NCBI GenBank assembly: GCA_029204045.2
Contig: CM055066.1
Coordinates: 48,979,863-49,043,862 of the forward strand
Direction of reading: 5' to 3'
Origin: Tillandsia leiboldiana
Taxonomy: Eukaryota > Streptophyta > Magnoliopsida > Poales > Bromeliaceae
Length of the DNA stretch: 64,000 nt
A program made the position numbers and the translations under genes. The stretch's first letter is position 1. Every line of letters starts with the position of its first letter. This document shows, piece after piece, positions 10,868-22,988 of this stretch. The notes below the pieces were generated by a model, which did not search any database, was not told the origin of the DNA, and saw only the letters and a program-made list of their open reading frames with translations.

Positions 10868-13800
10868 TGTCACGCCCCGAGTTTAAAAATCAGGTCTGAA
10901 ATTTTTTTTTTTTTTTTATATATATCAGAGTTTGCAAAACGGGCGTAACAGACCGCCACACATATAGGAAATCCCCTATCCACAGGGATAGGGTCTCTCC
11001 TATACATGCACGGCTAGGCAATCCAATCATCAATCAGAGATCAATCAACATCTAAACTAAACAATGACTAATCAACAAGAATAATCCAAATAATCATGCT
11101 AACATCAATCTGACATATCCAAATAATCGAAAAGCTGAAATAACATAAATCAGAGTCAACCACAATCATCAGGGGGACAGCTCTATCGTAACAGCCTCAC
11201 TGGATCGTCCCGATATCTCACCACCCGAAAGACCTGCAACAGTCACCCGAGGGTGTGAGACACACCGGAGTGTATCCCAGTGGGCACGACGAGCCGAGAA
11301 GTAGCTAATCGTACCTACTGGGTACCAAAATCTGCGGATAGTAAGAATCATAGGGTAAAGCTGAACAATAAAGCAGATCTACTGATAATCACTAGAATCC
11401 ACAGATAAGCTAACTAGGTAGGTAATCAATCATAAGGAACTGCAGATAAGTAATACTGAAAATCAGGGTATCACAATGATAATCGATCATAATAACTGTA
11501 GATCATACATGCTGGAAATCAGGATAATGTCTATCAGGAGCGTGCATAAAGAACTGCAAGCGATCAAAGTATATCTACAGATAATAATGCTGGAAATCAA
11601 CATAACTGAACAACAATGGTACGAAGTAGGCATCATGCATCAAAGACAGAACCCAAGTACCCAATCAATGCCAGTATTGGTCGCGAGGACCTCAGGCACA
11701 TACCACCTGGCTGGCACCTAGCTGGCTGACATAACCCCGCACCCACTGGTGCCTAACTGGGGGCTCACGGGTCCATCTCAAGACCACTTTACCGGTAAAG
11801 AACACTGTGACGGTGGCCAAACCGTCCGTGTACGTGACGTACAGCGTGCGTGGTAGTCATCATGCTATGCTCAAGCTCGCGGTCTAATGACCGGGTAGTC
11901 GGCAATAAGCCAAGATCCCAACAGGGAAATCATCTATCGTGTCGATCAGAATCTATCATGCATATCGGAACATCAAGTAGTATCTATCAATCATGCATAT
12001 CGGAATATCGAATAGTATCCAACAATCAGGATCAATCAATCATGCATATCGGAATATCAACAATAAATCGGCTGACAGGAATCAACAAGTGCCATCAAAT
12101 CATGTAGATCTATATACTGAAAAAGCTGATGAACAGATATGTATATGGTATGTCTCATGAAGATCAAGGTCTATCAGAAATATAAAAACTGATAAACAGG
12201 TACGTAAGATATGTCTCACGTAGATCAAGATCTATCAGGACTAATCATAGGGCATGTCAATACAGTCATCAAGGCTAATCTAGATAAAATCAGCAGGTAT
12301 ATATGATGAGTCTAAAAGAATCAATGTCTATCAGGAGATCATGTGATATATATGCAGTCATCATAGGTCGTATCGGTATAATTCGCAGGCTGGTCAAAAA
12401 AACGGGTGTCCGACTGGACTAAAGCAACCAGAGGGCCAAATAGATCAAACCCGGACCGAAGATAACCCACCTGGATGGAGGCAGATCCTCGAACTCCCGC
12501 ACAGCTACTGGGAGGCTGGTGCTGAACCACTGGGCCCTGAATAAGAAGCTATGATCAGTAATAGACTCACACATACCCATCCCGACGACAATACTATAAC
12601 AGAATGCTTATACGGGATAAAGCTGTCGATTTATCGAACGGAAATCCCGTATAAGCATTCTGTTATAGTATTGTCGTCGGGATGGGTATGTGTGAGTCTA
12701 TTACTGATCATAGCTTCTTATTCAGGGCCCAGTGGTTCAGCACCAGCCTCCCAGTAGCTGTGCGGGAGTTCGAGGATCTGCCTCCATCCAGGTGGGTTAT
12801 CTTCGGTCCGGGTTTGATCTATTTGGCCCTCTGGTTGCTTTAGTCCAGTCGGACACCCGTTTTTTTGACCAGCCTGCGAATTATACCGATACGACCTATG
12901 ATGACTGCATATATATCACATGATCTCCTGATAGACATTGATTCTTTTAGACTCATCATATATACCTGCTGATTTTATCTAGATTAGCCTTGATGACTGT
13001 ATTGACATGCCCTATGATTAGTCCTGATAGATCTTGATCTACGTGAGACATATCTTACGTACCTGTTTATCAGTTTTTATATTTCTGATAGACCTTGATC
13101 TTCATGAGACATACCATATACATATCTGTTCATCAGCTTTTTCAGTATATAGATCTACATGATTTGATGGCACTTGTTGATTCCTGTCAGCCGATTTATT
13201 GTTGATATTCCGATATGCATGATTGATTGATCCTGATTGTTGGATACTATTCGATATTCCGATATGCATGATTGATAGATACTACTTGATGTTCCGATAT
13301 GCATGATAGATTCTGATCGACACGATAGATGATTTCCCTGTTGGGATCTTGGCTTATTGCCGACTACCCGGTCATTAGACCGCGAGCTTGAGCATAGCAT
13401 GATGACTACCACGCACGCTGTACGTCACGTACACGGACGGTTTGGCCACCGTCACAGTGTTCTTTACCGGTAAAGTGGTCTTGAGATGGACCCGTGAGCC
13501 CCCAGTTAGGCACCAGTGGGTGCGGGGTTATGTCAGCCAGCTAGGTGCCAGCCAGGTGGTATGTGCCTGAGGTCCTCGCGACCAATACTGGCATTGATTG
13601 GGTACTTGGGTTCTGTCTTTGATGCATGATGCCTACTTCGTACCATTGTTGTTCAGTTATGTTGATTTCCAGCATTATTATCTGTAGATATACTTTGATC
13701 GCTTGCAGTTCTTTATGCACGCTCCTGATAGACATTATCCTGATTTCCAGCATGTATGATCTACAGTTATTATGATCGATTATCATTGTGATACCCTGAT

Positions 13801-14397
13801 TTTCAGTATTACTTATCTGCAGTTCCTTATGATTGATTACCTACCTAGTTAGCTTATCTGTGGATTCTAGTGATTATCAGTAGATCTGCTTTATTGTTCA
13901 GCTTTACCCTATGATTCTTACTATCCGCAGATTTTGGTACCCAGTAGGTACGATTAGCTACTTCTCGGCTCGTCGTGCCCACTGGGATACACTCCGGTGT
14001 GTCTCACACCCTCGGGTGACTGTTGCAGGTCTTTCGGGTGGTGAGATATCGGGACGATCCAGTGAGGCTGTTACGATAGAGCTGTCCCCCTGATGATTGT
14101 GGTTGACTCTGATTTATGTTATTTCAGCTTTTCGATTATTTGGATATGTCAGATTGATGTTAGCATGATTATTTGGATTATTCTTGTTGATTAGTCATTG
14201 TTTAGTTTAGATGTTGATTGATCTCTGATTGATGATTGGATTGCCTAGCCGTGCATGTATAGGAGAGACCCTATCCCTGTGGATAGGGGATTTCCTATAT
14301 GTGTGGCGGTCTGTTACGCCCGTTTTGCAAACTCTGATATATATAAAAAAAAAAAAAAAAAAATTTCAGACCTGATTTTTAAACTCGGGGCGTGACA
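10868..14397. repeat. 3.5-kb near-perfect palindrome of two inverted LTR 3' ends
   Basis: The left arm (10868-12618) and right arm (12644-14397) are reverse complements around a 25-bp spacer (12619-12643). Symmetry is exact at every point I compared, including four pairs of mirror-identical reading frames (for example 11169-11351 and 13911-14093). The only difference found is the length of a homopolymer, 16 T near 10902-10917 against 19 A near 14345-14363. Outer ends are TGTCACGCCCCGAG and its complement. Close to each end, motifs GATTTCCTATATGTGTGGCGG and CGGGGCGTGACA match the 3' end of the LTR family at 51541-54636, so each arm is a 5'-truncated LTR, joined head to head. No matching target duplication flanks the whole (TATAT left, GAATA right). 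Confidence 0.9.
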
Positions 14398-14400
14398 GAA

Positions 14401-14867
14401 TATAACGACCCGGCCCACTAGCAATAATAACTTGTTGGGCCCAAACCACAGCCCAAAATGCTTAAGCCCAGTTATTATTACTAGTGTCCAAGTCTCATAT
14501 AAATCCAATCACAATTCCATCCACATCCGATGTGGGACTATTGGGGGTGTCACAGACTCCCCCCGTTTAGGCCTGACGTCCTCGTCAGTCCAAACACACA
14601 CACAAGCCCAAGATCACCAGGCGATGTGAGACTCGTCTCGCTAGCCCTGTCATCTAGACCCAGGCTCAGCCGAGACTCGTAACACACTTCCGGCTGGTTA
14701 TTGGCTCTGATACCAAATGTAACGACCCGGCCCACTAGCAATAATAACTCGTTGGGCCCAAACCACAGCCCAAAATACTTAAGCCCAATTATTATTACTA
14801 GTGTCCAAGTCTCATATAAATCCAATCACAATTCCATCCACATCCGATGTGGGACTATTGGGGGTGT

Positions 14868-14871
<4 letters not shown>
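14401..14871 (-). mobile_element. TRIM element (terminal-repeat retrotransposon in miniature)
   Basis: Two 154-bp direct repeats (14401-14554 and 14718-14871) flank about 160 bp. On the minus strand the repeat starts TGTGACACCCCCAATAGTC and ends GGTCGTTACA. Next to it is TGGTATCAGAGCC (initiator-Met primer site), and at the other end a purine tract of six G residues. It has no coding capacity, as expected for a TRIM. Its outermost left bases are TATAACG instead of TGTAACG and no target duplication is left: CAGAA on the left, TATAT on the right. The left side abuts the palindrome with three bases between. Confidence 0.85.
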
Positions 14872-15300
<429 letters not shown>

Positions 15301-16114
15301 TGGAGTATGGTATTTTGATCACGATCAGCTTAATCGGAGGTGGCACCTCCGGAATGTAACAAGGACGGTGTAATTAACCGGATACCTGCGAAAATCCGGC
15401 AAGAATGAAAAAAAATAATGAAACAACCATTTTTCTTCTATAAGTATTCTTTGTGGTGGTAAAAGTGATGCCTCTAGAATAAAGAAATTAAGTTAGTAAT
15501 TTTTTTCGATGCATAAATGTATTGTGTAATATATGTTTAAATAGTATAATTTTTTTAAATATTATATTATTATATCTTCTACTAATAATTTGGTTTTTTT
15601 TTTTATTATAGTTACCACCTCACCATCAAGACGTATTTTAAATTATATAATTTAATCTAAAAAAAAGTGCAACTTCTATTTTATACGGTGAAACTTAATC
15701 TCGAATAATTTTAAACAGTATAATTTTTGTTTCAAATAGTGCAACTTTAATTAGCTTACAGAGTACAACTTAGTCTGAAACGGTGTAGCTTTTTATTTTT
15801 GTGTTGCAACTTAAATAATTTTAAATAATACAACTTTCATTCAATTATGTATTGTAATTAAATTTTAAATGTCAATTTAAATTTAAAATATGTGAAATTA
15901 AATTTAAAATCAGAGTAAAAATATAAAATTTAATATAACTTTAATAATGCAACTCAAATAATACAACTTTTAAAATTAACATTTAAAATCCATGAAATTA
16001 AATTTAAAAATAAAATAAAAAAATTTAATTTATTATAAAAATTACAAATAAATATTAATTTTTTATTATATTATTAAAAATAATTATAAAAAATATCCGG
16101 CGCGGGTACTTTAA
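15301..16114. other. AT-rich stretch without a gene; possible old Helitron 3' end
   Basis: No reading frame of note. Near its right end, CCGGCGCGGGTACTTTAATC (16097-16116) resembles the hairpin-plus-tail termini seen at 22961-22988 and 28161-28189, but the closing CTAG is absent. This may be a decayed Helitron terminus beside the next Helitron's start. Confidence 0.25.
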
Positions 16115-16474
16115 TCTATACAAATTATTAATTGGCGGTTTCTCCAGTGCCACGTGGCGCTTCCTTATGAATTTGAGTGACGTGGTATTTTTACGTTGCT
16201 TCGTAATCCTATCCTGCGGTTTGGCATCCCCGAAGCGGACACCCCCCCTTCCGAACCGGTGCGCTTCGGTTTCTCCGCCCGCCCTATTCCTCGGTTCCCC
16301 CGCCCCCCCCCCCCCCCGCCCCCCCCATTCCCTTCCTCGCTCCCTCTCTCTCTCTCTATTCTCCGAACCGGTGCCGCCGCCCCCCCCTCCCCTCCTTCTC
16401 TCTGTTCTCCGAACCGATGCCGCCGCCCCCCCTTCCCACCCTCTCTCTCTCTCTCTCTCTCCCTCCCTCACCCG

Positions 16475-16519
<45 letters not shown>

Positions 16520-16529
16520 GGAACCGATG

Positions 16530-17163
16530 GCTGGTAGGTTCCCTCTCTTGGCGACCCACGGATTGCTCCACGCGGCCTGTGCGTGGCCAGCGACCGCCAT
16601 GTCCACGCGGCCAACGGCCTCTCCCGCAAGCACGTGCGCTCCCCGCTCTGCGACTCCTGTGGCTCCCTACCCGCCGCGTCCCGCCTCTCCTCCGCCGCAA
16701 TCTTCCTTTGCCCTGGCTGCGACAGCGACCCCTCCGCCGCGAAGGTCCCGTCGAGGGCTTCTCCGGGTGCCCCGCGGCGCTCGACCTCGCCGCCGCGTGG
16801 GGACTCGATCTCCCGGGCGGCGCCGGCCCCCGCCATCCGCTCTTCCCCGAGCTCGATAGCGCCGTCTTCGCCGTCGATCCCGAGTTCCACGACCTCTACG
16901 TCCCCTGCGCCGCACCCCCCGAGATCGCCCCTCCGCCTTCTAAGAAGCATCTCCTGCAGCGGCAGCAGAAGGGGGAGGAGGCGCTGCTCCAGCAGCTGGT
17001 GGAGATGGCGAATAGGGAGGCGGCCTCTTCGCCGGCCACGGATGGCTCCGTGCCGTCGGATCTGAGCCCTCGGATGCCGCACCGGACCAGCGGAGGCGTA
17101 GGCTACTTTGCGGAGGATCAGGAGCAAGAGCAGTTGCCGTACACCTCCTTAGATGTAAATTAA
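16530..17163 (+). pseudogene. CONSTANS-like (COL9/COL14-type) gene fragment, frameshifted
   Basis: Two adjoining frames carry pieces of a group-III CONSTANS-like protein, a B-box zinc-finger transcription regulator of the nucleus. From 16580 the frame reads CVASDRHVHAANGLSRKHVR and then SPLCDSCGS, the second half of one B-box and the start of the next, with a CPGCDSD cysteine cluster. Around 16745 the homology jumps to another frame: PVEGFSGCPAALDLAAAWGL, the conserved linker of this subfamily, followed by EALLQQLVEMANREA, LSPRMPHRTSGG and QLPYTSL, all in the usual order. The first cysteines of B-box 1, the shift near 16745 and the CCT domain are missing, and the frame stops at 17161-17163. 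The upstream sequence is (CT)n/(C)n simple repeat. A dead or truncated captured copy is the best reading. A short frame at 17215-17412 behind a plausible splice acceptor has no recognisable homology. Confidence 0.7.
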
Positions 17164-18034
17164 GAATATAAGTAAATATATATAATTTTGGAGTAAATTA
17201 GTTGTTTTATATTTTTGTGTTTTTTTCCAGAAGAAGAATATTTCTCTTGCGGATTCGGCTGCCGTCCGATTGCCTTGCTGATTGCCTTGCTGTTACCCCT
17301 CTCGCGTTCTTCTTCGTCGGTTTGGTCCAAACCTCTTTTTTCTGTCTCTTCCTCAGAAGCGATGGGTTCTAGGCTTTCGTCTGTCGGTGAGTCTTCGATT
17401 CGCTCATCATAAACAAAATAAAAACTTGATTAAAATATGAGGAAATAGATCTAAATTAAGAATATTAGTAAATGTATATAATTTTTTTAAGAATATTAGT
17501 AAATGTATATAATTTTTTTTTTGATCTGTCATAGCTATTTTCAGTAGAATATTAAGTAAAATGAAAGTTCTAAAGTATTATTTTTTAACAGTTTAAGCTA
17601 TTGAAAAAAAATAATTATATTATTAATTCTCTTCCATTTATTTAAGTATATATCTTAAACCTATTAAAAAGTCGCTAATTCAGATATTAGCGAAAGTATT
17701 TAATATAAAATATATAAATAGCGTTCTCTAATACTTTAATCTTTTGAAAAACAACGATTATTTTATATTATTTAATAATATTTATAAAAATTTATATATT
17801 ATATATATATATTTTAGTCTATTATGTGGGGAAAATTTTTTTTATTAGAAATTAAGATATTATTGCCTGTGAAGTACATCGGCACTTACTTCCAGTTTGA
17901 TTAGTTTCTTACAATATATTGGACTACACGAATAAGCAAAACTTAATTTGCTTACGCAGCTTCTACTTGATATTATTATATAAGATTACAGTGCGAAACT
18001 TTTAAGTTTCACGACAGTTTTCTTTTATGATTAT

Positions 18035-18507
18035 TGTGACGCCCCCAATAGTCCCACATCGGAGGTGGATGGATTTGTGATTGGGTTTATATGAGACTTG
18101 GACACTAGTAATAATAACTGGGCTTAAGCATTTTGGGCTGTGGTTTGGGCCCAACGAGTTATTGTTGCTAGTGGGCCAGGTCGTTACATTTGGTATCAGA
18201 GCCAATAACCAGCCGGAAGTGTGTGGCGAGTCTCGGCTGAGTCTGGGTCTAGATGATAGGGCTAGCGAGACGAGTCTCACATCGCCTGGTGATCTTGGGC
18301 TTGTGTGTGTGTGTTTGGGCTGACGAGGACGTCAGGCCTAAACGGGGGGAGTCTGTGACGCCCCCAATAGTCCCACATCGGAGGTGGATGGATTTGTGAT
18401 TGGGTTTATATGAGACTTGGACACTAGTAATAATAACTGGGCTTAAGCATTTTGGGCTGTGGTTTGGGCCCAACGAGTTATTTTTGCTAGTGGGCCAGGT
18501 CCTTACA
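18035..18507 (+). mobile_element. Complete TRIM element with 5-bp target duplication
   Basis: Two 154-bp LTRs (18035-18188 and 18354-18507) start TGTGACGCCCCCAATAG and end TTACA. I count two differences between them, so insertion is recent. TGGTATCAGAGCC follows at 18191-18203 (initiator-Met primer site), and the purine tract AAACGGGGGGAG precedes the second LTR. The flanks ATTAT (18030-18034 and 18508-18512) are a perfect target duplication. It is the same family as 14401-14871 but in the opposite orientation. There is no coding capacity. Confidence 0.95.
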
Positions 18508-18889
18508 ATTATAAATTAAGGTACCATTTGATTGTTGGAAGAAAAGGAAGGAGAAAAGGAAGGTTGCAATATTTTCTAAAATACATTTTCTTCTATTCCT
18601 TTTTTTTAATAAAAATCCTAGATACTTCCCTCTTCGGTAAATCTAATAATAAACAATCCATCTATTGTTAACAATCCACTGTAGTTTTTCCTTTTTTATT
18701 TAATGATTTGCTGAAAAAAGATTTTTAAAAAAACTGCATGCTTATATATGCGTGCACAACCTTGGATAGATTTTTAAATATTATATATCTTATAAAGTAC
18801 CAATTATAATTTAAAGATTAGATTAAGATAAAATTTATTAAGTTCATCAATTTAATGTTTTTCTTATAAATTTACTATATGATTCAACA

Positions 18890-20979
18890 CAATGTTTTTC
18901 ATAATTACTAAATTTTTTTTTGTAATACTAGAAGATTTTCTTTTAGACTGATGTGACAACTGAAGATTTTGAAGATTTTCTATCATGTCATTAAGATTTG
19001 CTTTGAGCTTGATGTTACCATTGAAGATTTTTGGAAATGATATTTCTATACTCATAATTACTAAATCGTTGAAAATGATGTTTGATGTGATCTTAGAATA
19101 TTCCCCTAAATTTTCATAATTACTAAATCCTCTTTTGTAATATTACAAAATTTACTTTGTGGTTGATGTGACCATTGAAGATCTCGGATTTTACATTTAG
19201 ATTTAGTGTCAAATTAAAATATCTACTATCATATTGTGTTGAAGATTGTCCCAGATTTTTAGAATCTATATTAAATGTGTAATAATACTACGTGCCTTTT
19301 AATTAAGCTACTATGATATATGGATTAAGACAAGGTGAGTCTTTGTACAACTGCATTCATAGGTTTCTGCAAGGTTGCTTAGTAGTTGATAAAAAATTAA
19401 CTCACTAAAAAGTAATAATACTACGTGCCTTTTAATTAAGCTACTATGATATATGGATTCATTGTGTCTGCTTCAGGATGTAGAAAAGGTCGTATATATA
19501 AATTAATTTGATGAATAAATTTGATGTACATATAATCTAATGTTTGCTTTTTTAGAATCAGATAGAAAAGGAAAAAAAAAAGTATGTCATATAAAATGAT
19601 TGCACCATAATTTGGAAGTGATCTCCTAAATTTGCATATTTGAGACATGATGGACCAAAGACATCACTTTCAAATTTAAATTTGATAAACATATAATCTA
19701 ATGTTTGCTTTTTAAGAATCAGATAGAAAAGGAAAAAAAAAAATGTATGTCATATAAAGTGATTGCACCATAATTTGGAAGTCATCTCCTAAATTTGTAT
19801 ATTTGAGACATGATGGACCAAAGACATCACTTTCAAATTTAGTGACATGATGTTTGTATATTCATAATTATGTATTGAAGAATATGCCAGATTCTTTTAC
19901 CTAACATAGTAATCTAACTTTTAAATTATTATTATTAACTGATTTTATCTTATATTTATTAATTTCTGAAATTTCTCATTACAAATTATTATATATATGA
20001 GGATTTAATTTGATGTGATATTAGAATATTTCCTATTATGCTATTTCATAATTACTAAATTTTCTTTGTAATACTACAAGATTTGCTTTTAGATTGATGT
20101 GACGACTGAACATTTCCTATCATAACTTAATAGACTTTAGATTAAATTTTCTTTGTAATACTACAAGATTTTCTTTGAGATTGATGTGACAACTGAACAT
20201 TTTCTATCATGCCACTAATATCATGCCACTAAATTTGAAAGTGATGATCGTTTATTCATAATTACTAGGCTTTAATTTGATGTGATATTAAAATATTTTA
20301 ATTTTATAATTACTAAATCCTCTTTGTAATATTAGAAGATTTGCTTTGTGATTAATGTGACCATTGGAGATTTCCTATCATGTCACTAAATTTGAAAATG
20401 ATGTTAGTGTATAAATAATTATTACATTTAGATTTAGCGTGATATTAGAATATTTGCTATCAATTTGTTTTGAAGATTGTGCTAGATTCTTTGAGGATAT
20501 ATATTATGATGCAAATCTACTAATAAGATTACCTATCATGCCACTAAATTTGAAAGTGATGGTTGTTTATTCATAATTACTAGACTTTAATTTGATGTGA
20601 TATTAGAATATTTGAATTTCATAATTACTAAATCCTTTTTGTAATATTACAAGATTTGCTTTGTGATTGATGTGACCATTGGAGATTTCCTATCATATCA
20701 CTAAATTTGAAAATGATGTAAGTGTCTTCATAATTATTAGATTTATTTACATTTAGTATGATATTAGAATATTTGCTATCATATTGTTTTGAAGATTGTG
20801 GTAGATTTTTTTAGTATATATATTATGATGCAAATTTACTAATAAGATTTTCTATCATTTGTATTATTCTATTAAATTCTATATATAATATATATCTATT
20901 TTATAAAATGATATAATATTAGTAGATTATTATTACTATCATAATTATTACCAGATTCTATTTGGAGATTTACATGTTG

Positions 20980-21065
<86 letters not shown>

Positions 21066-21500
21066 TAGTCATTCCAGCTCATAATTACTATTTTAAACTG
21101 ATGTGATACCTGAAGATATTCTGTCATACCACTAAATTTGAAAGCGATATTTGTATATTCATAATTATGTATTGAAGAATGTGCCAGATTCTTTTACATA
21201 CCTACTTCTCTCTTTATATGCTTTTGCTATAAATATTCATTGATTGTGAAAATGATGTTAGTGTATTCATAATTATTAGATTTAGATTTAGTGTGATATT
21301 AGAATATTTGTTATCAATTTGTTTTGAAGATTGTATTATGATGGAAATCTACTAATAAGATTACCTATCATGCCACTAAATTTGAAATTGATGGTTGTTT
21401 ATTTATAATTGCTAGACTTTAATTTGATGTGATATTAGAATATTTGAATTTTATAATTACTAAATCCTCTTTGTAATATTACAAGATTTGCTTTGTTTAT
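18890..21500. repeat. Field of degenerate AT-rich repeats inside the Helitron
   Basis: Blocks such as TCATAATTACTAAAT, GTAATATTACAAGATTTGC, TGATGTGACCATTG and CCACTAAATTTGAAAGTGATG recur at irregular intervals of about 200-400 bp (near 18890, 19120, 20040, 20150, 20310, 20630 and 21450). A 160-bp direct repeat (from 19521 and from 19682) contains AATCAGATAGAAAAGG and ACCAAAGACATCACTTTC. A 36-bp block starting ACTACGTGCCTTTTAATTAA occurs near 19289 and 19420. (TA)n fills 20986-21062. No gene. Confidence 0.75.
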
Positions 21501-22960
21501 TACTTAATTGTCGAATCTCAATACCCAATGTTTTTTTTTTTTTCTTCCCCTGGTGCTGATTCTTTTTTCTTTTGCTTGCTCACCCCTTTCTTTCATTTAT
21601 TATTTGTCTCCCGCCCAACCCTTTTTTCCCTTTCACTTCTCTTTGCGAATTGATAGATCTTAAAAGGAGACCAACTGTGGATGGTTTATTGTAGTTTTTT
21701 TGGGCAACCAACTCATTAAAAGTTTTTGGATGGCCTGATATTGAATGTTCTTCAATGATTTCAGATTTGTTTCGGGCAACCAACTAAGATTCTTTTTTCA
21801 ATGGTTTCAATGATTTAATTTAAATTTAATTCGAAATTTAATAGTAAAAAATAAAATCAAAGGCTAAACTTAGGACTGACTGTACTTTTTAGGAGGGGCT
21901 TTCTATTTTTCATGGTTTCAGATTTGTTTCACCTGGAGCGAAATTTAGTTATAATCTATTTTATCAATTTATTTTGGTAGGTTAAGTATGCAAATGTTTG
22001 TGGTAAAAAAAAAAAGAGAAAAAAAGTTTAAAAATGCAATTTAAATTTGAAAATAGCATTATTTTTGTTTTGAAATTTAAATTTTAAATACTAATTTAAA
22101 AAAATTATAGTAAGTTTGAAAATATTAGTATTTAAATTCGGATTTTATAATTTACATCTGACAAAAAATCGTCTTTAAATTTTATCTTGAATTTTACAAA
22201 CTATACTTAAATTTTCCATAATATTTAATATCCAAACTTTCATCATGTGTCATATATAATATTTTAATATAAAATACTATTTTGTTATTAATTTAATTTT
22301 CTCTCAAAATAATTGTTATACCAATATATATTTTTAACTTATCATTATCTCTGACATAATAATGAAGATTTAAATGGTAAATTATATTTTTTTTATGTCA
22401 TATTCTATAAGTATTGGAAAACGAAATAAAAAAGTACGCTAATTTCCTTACCTTCTTGATGAAGTTTCAGTATTCAGACAACCTACACATTCAATTTCAT
22501 ATAAAATATTAATATTACACTTCATGAGAAGAATTAGTATATTAATAATATTTGAAAATCATAGTAGTTGATTTGTTTCGATTATGCAACTCTATAACAA
22601 ACCTACAAATTAAATTTCTCTGTTTTGATTAGAAGAAAAACAAGATATATATATGAAGAATAATATTTGTGTGCTGTATATAATATATGCTGTTTAATGT
22701 TTAATTAATATTTAGTTTCTTAAAAATATTGTCGAAATTTTATATTTCTGGCTTTCTAAAATATATTGACATGTTTTGTAAGATTGTATAAGATCTTTAT
22801 AATCATTCAAAGAAACTTTAAATTAAATATAGTATGTCTAATTATTTCTATCTTCCAAATATAATAATTTTTTATATATTTTTCTGAAAAATTAATTTAA
22901 AATTATTTTTAATTTTTATATTTAATAAATTATGTTTAATGTCTAATTATTTTTTAGTTA
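21501..22960. other. AT-rich Helitron interior, no gene seen
   Basis: AT-rich sequence with no frame over 70 codons that resembles a protein and no structured repeat apart from short homopolymers. Confidence 0.6.
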
Positions 22961-22988
22961 CCGCAGCGAAGCGCGGGTATTTAACTAG
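22961..22988 (+). other. Helitron 3' terminus (hairpin plus CTAG)
   Basis: CCGCAGCGAAGCGCGG can pair CCGC with GCGG; GTATTTAA and CTAG follow, then T. The last 16 bases, ending in TTAACTAG, are duplicated just downstream (TAGTATATTTAACTAG, ending 23004). Confidence 0.75.

Larger units (their letters stand above)
16115..22988 (+). mobile_element. Non-autonomous Helitron, about 6.9 kb, with captured gene fragment
   Basis: The left end TCTATACAAATTATTAATTG follows an A. The right end has the hairpin CCGC-AGCGAAGC-GCGG, then GTATTTAA and CTAG, followed by T, as expected for Helitron insertion between A and T. The first 45 bases resemble the Helitron at 40635 (both start TCTATAC and share TTTCTCC...TGCCACGTG). 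Contents are a CONSTANS-like pseudogene (16.5-17.2 kb), a TRIM inserted later (18035-18507) and a long AT-rich repeat field. No Rep/helicase reading frame was seen. The right terminus is firm; the left terminus rests on similarity to one other copy. Confidence 0.55.

Noticed and set aside
11169..14093. Pairs of identical small reading frames
   Set aside because: They are mirror images created by the palindrome; none resembles a protein.
16055..16633. 192-codon minus frame rich in Arg-Glu repeats
   Set aside because: It is the complement of the (CT)n/(C)n repeat in front of the CONSTANS-like fragment.
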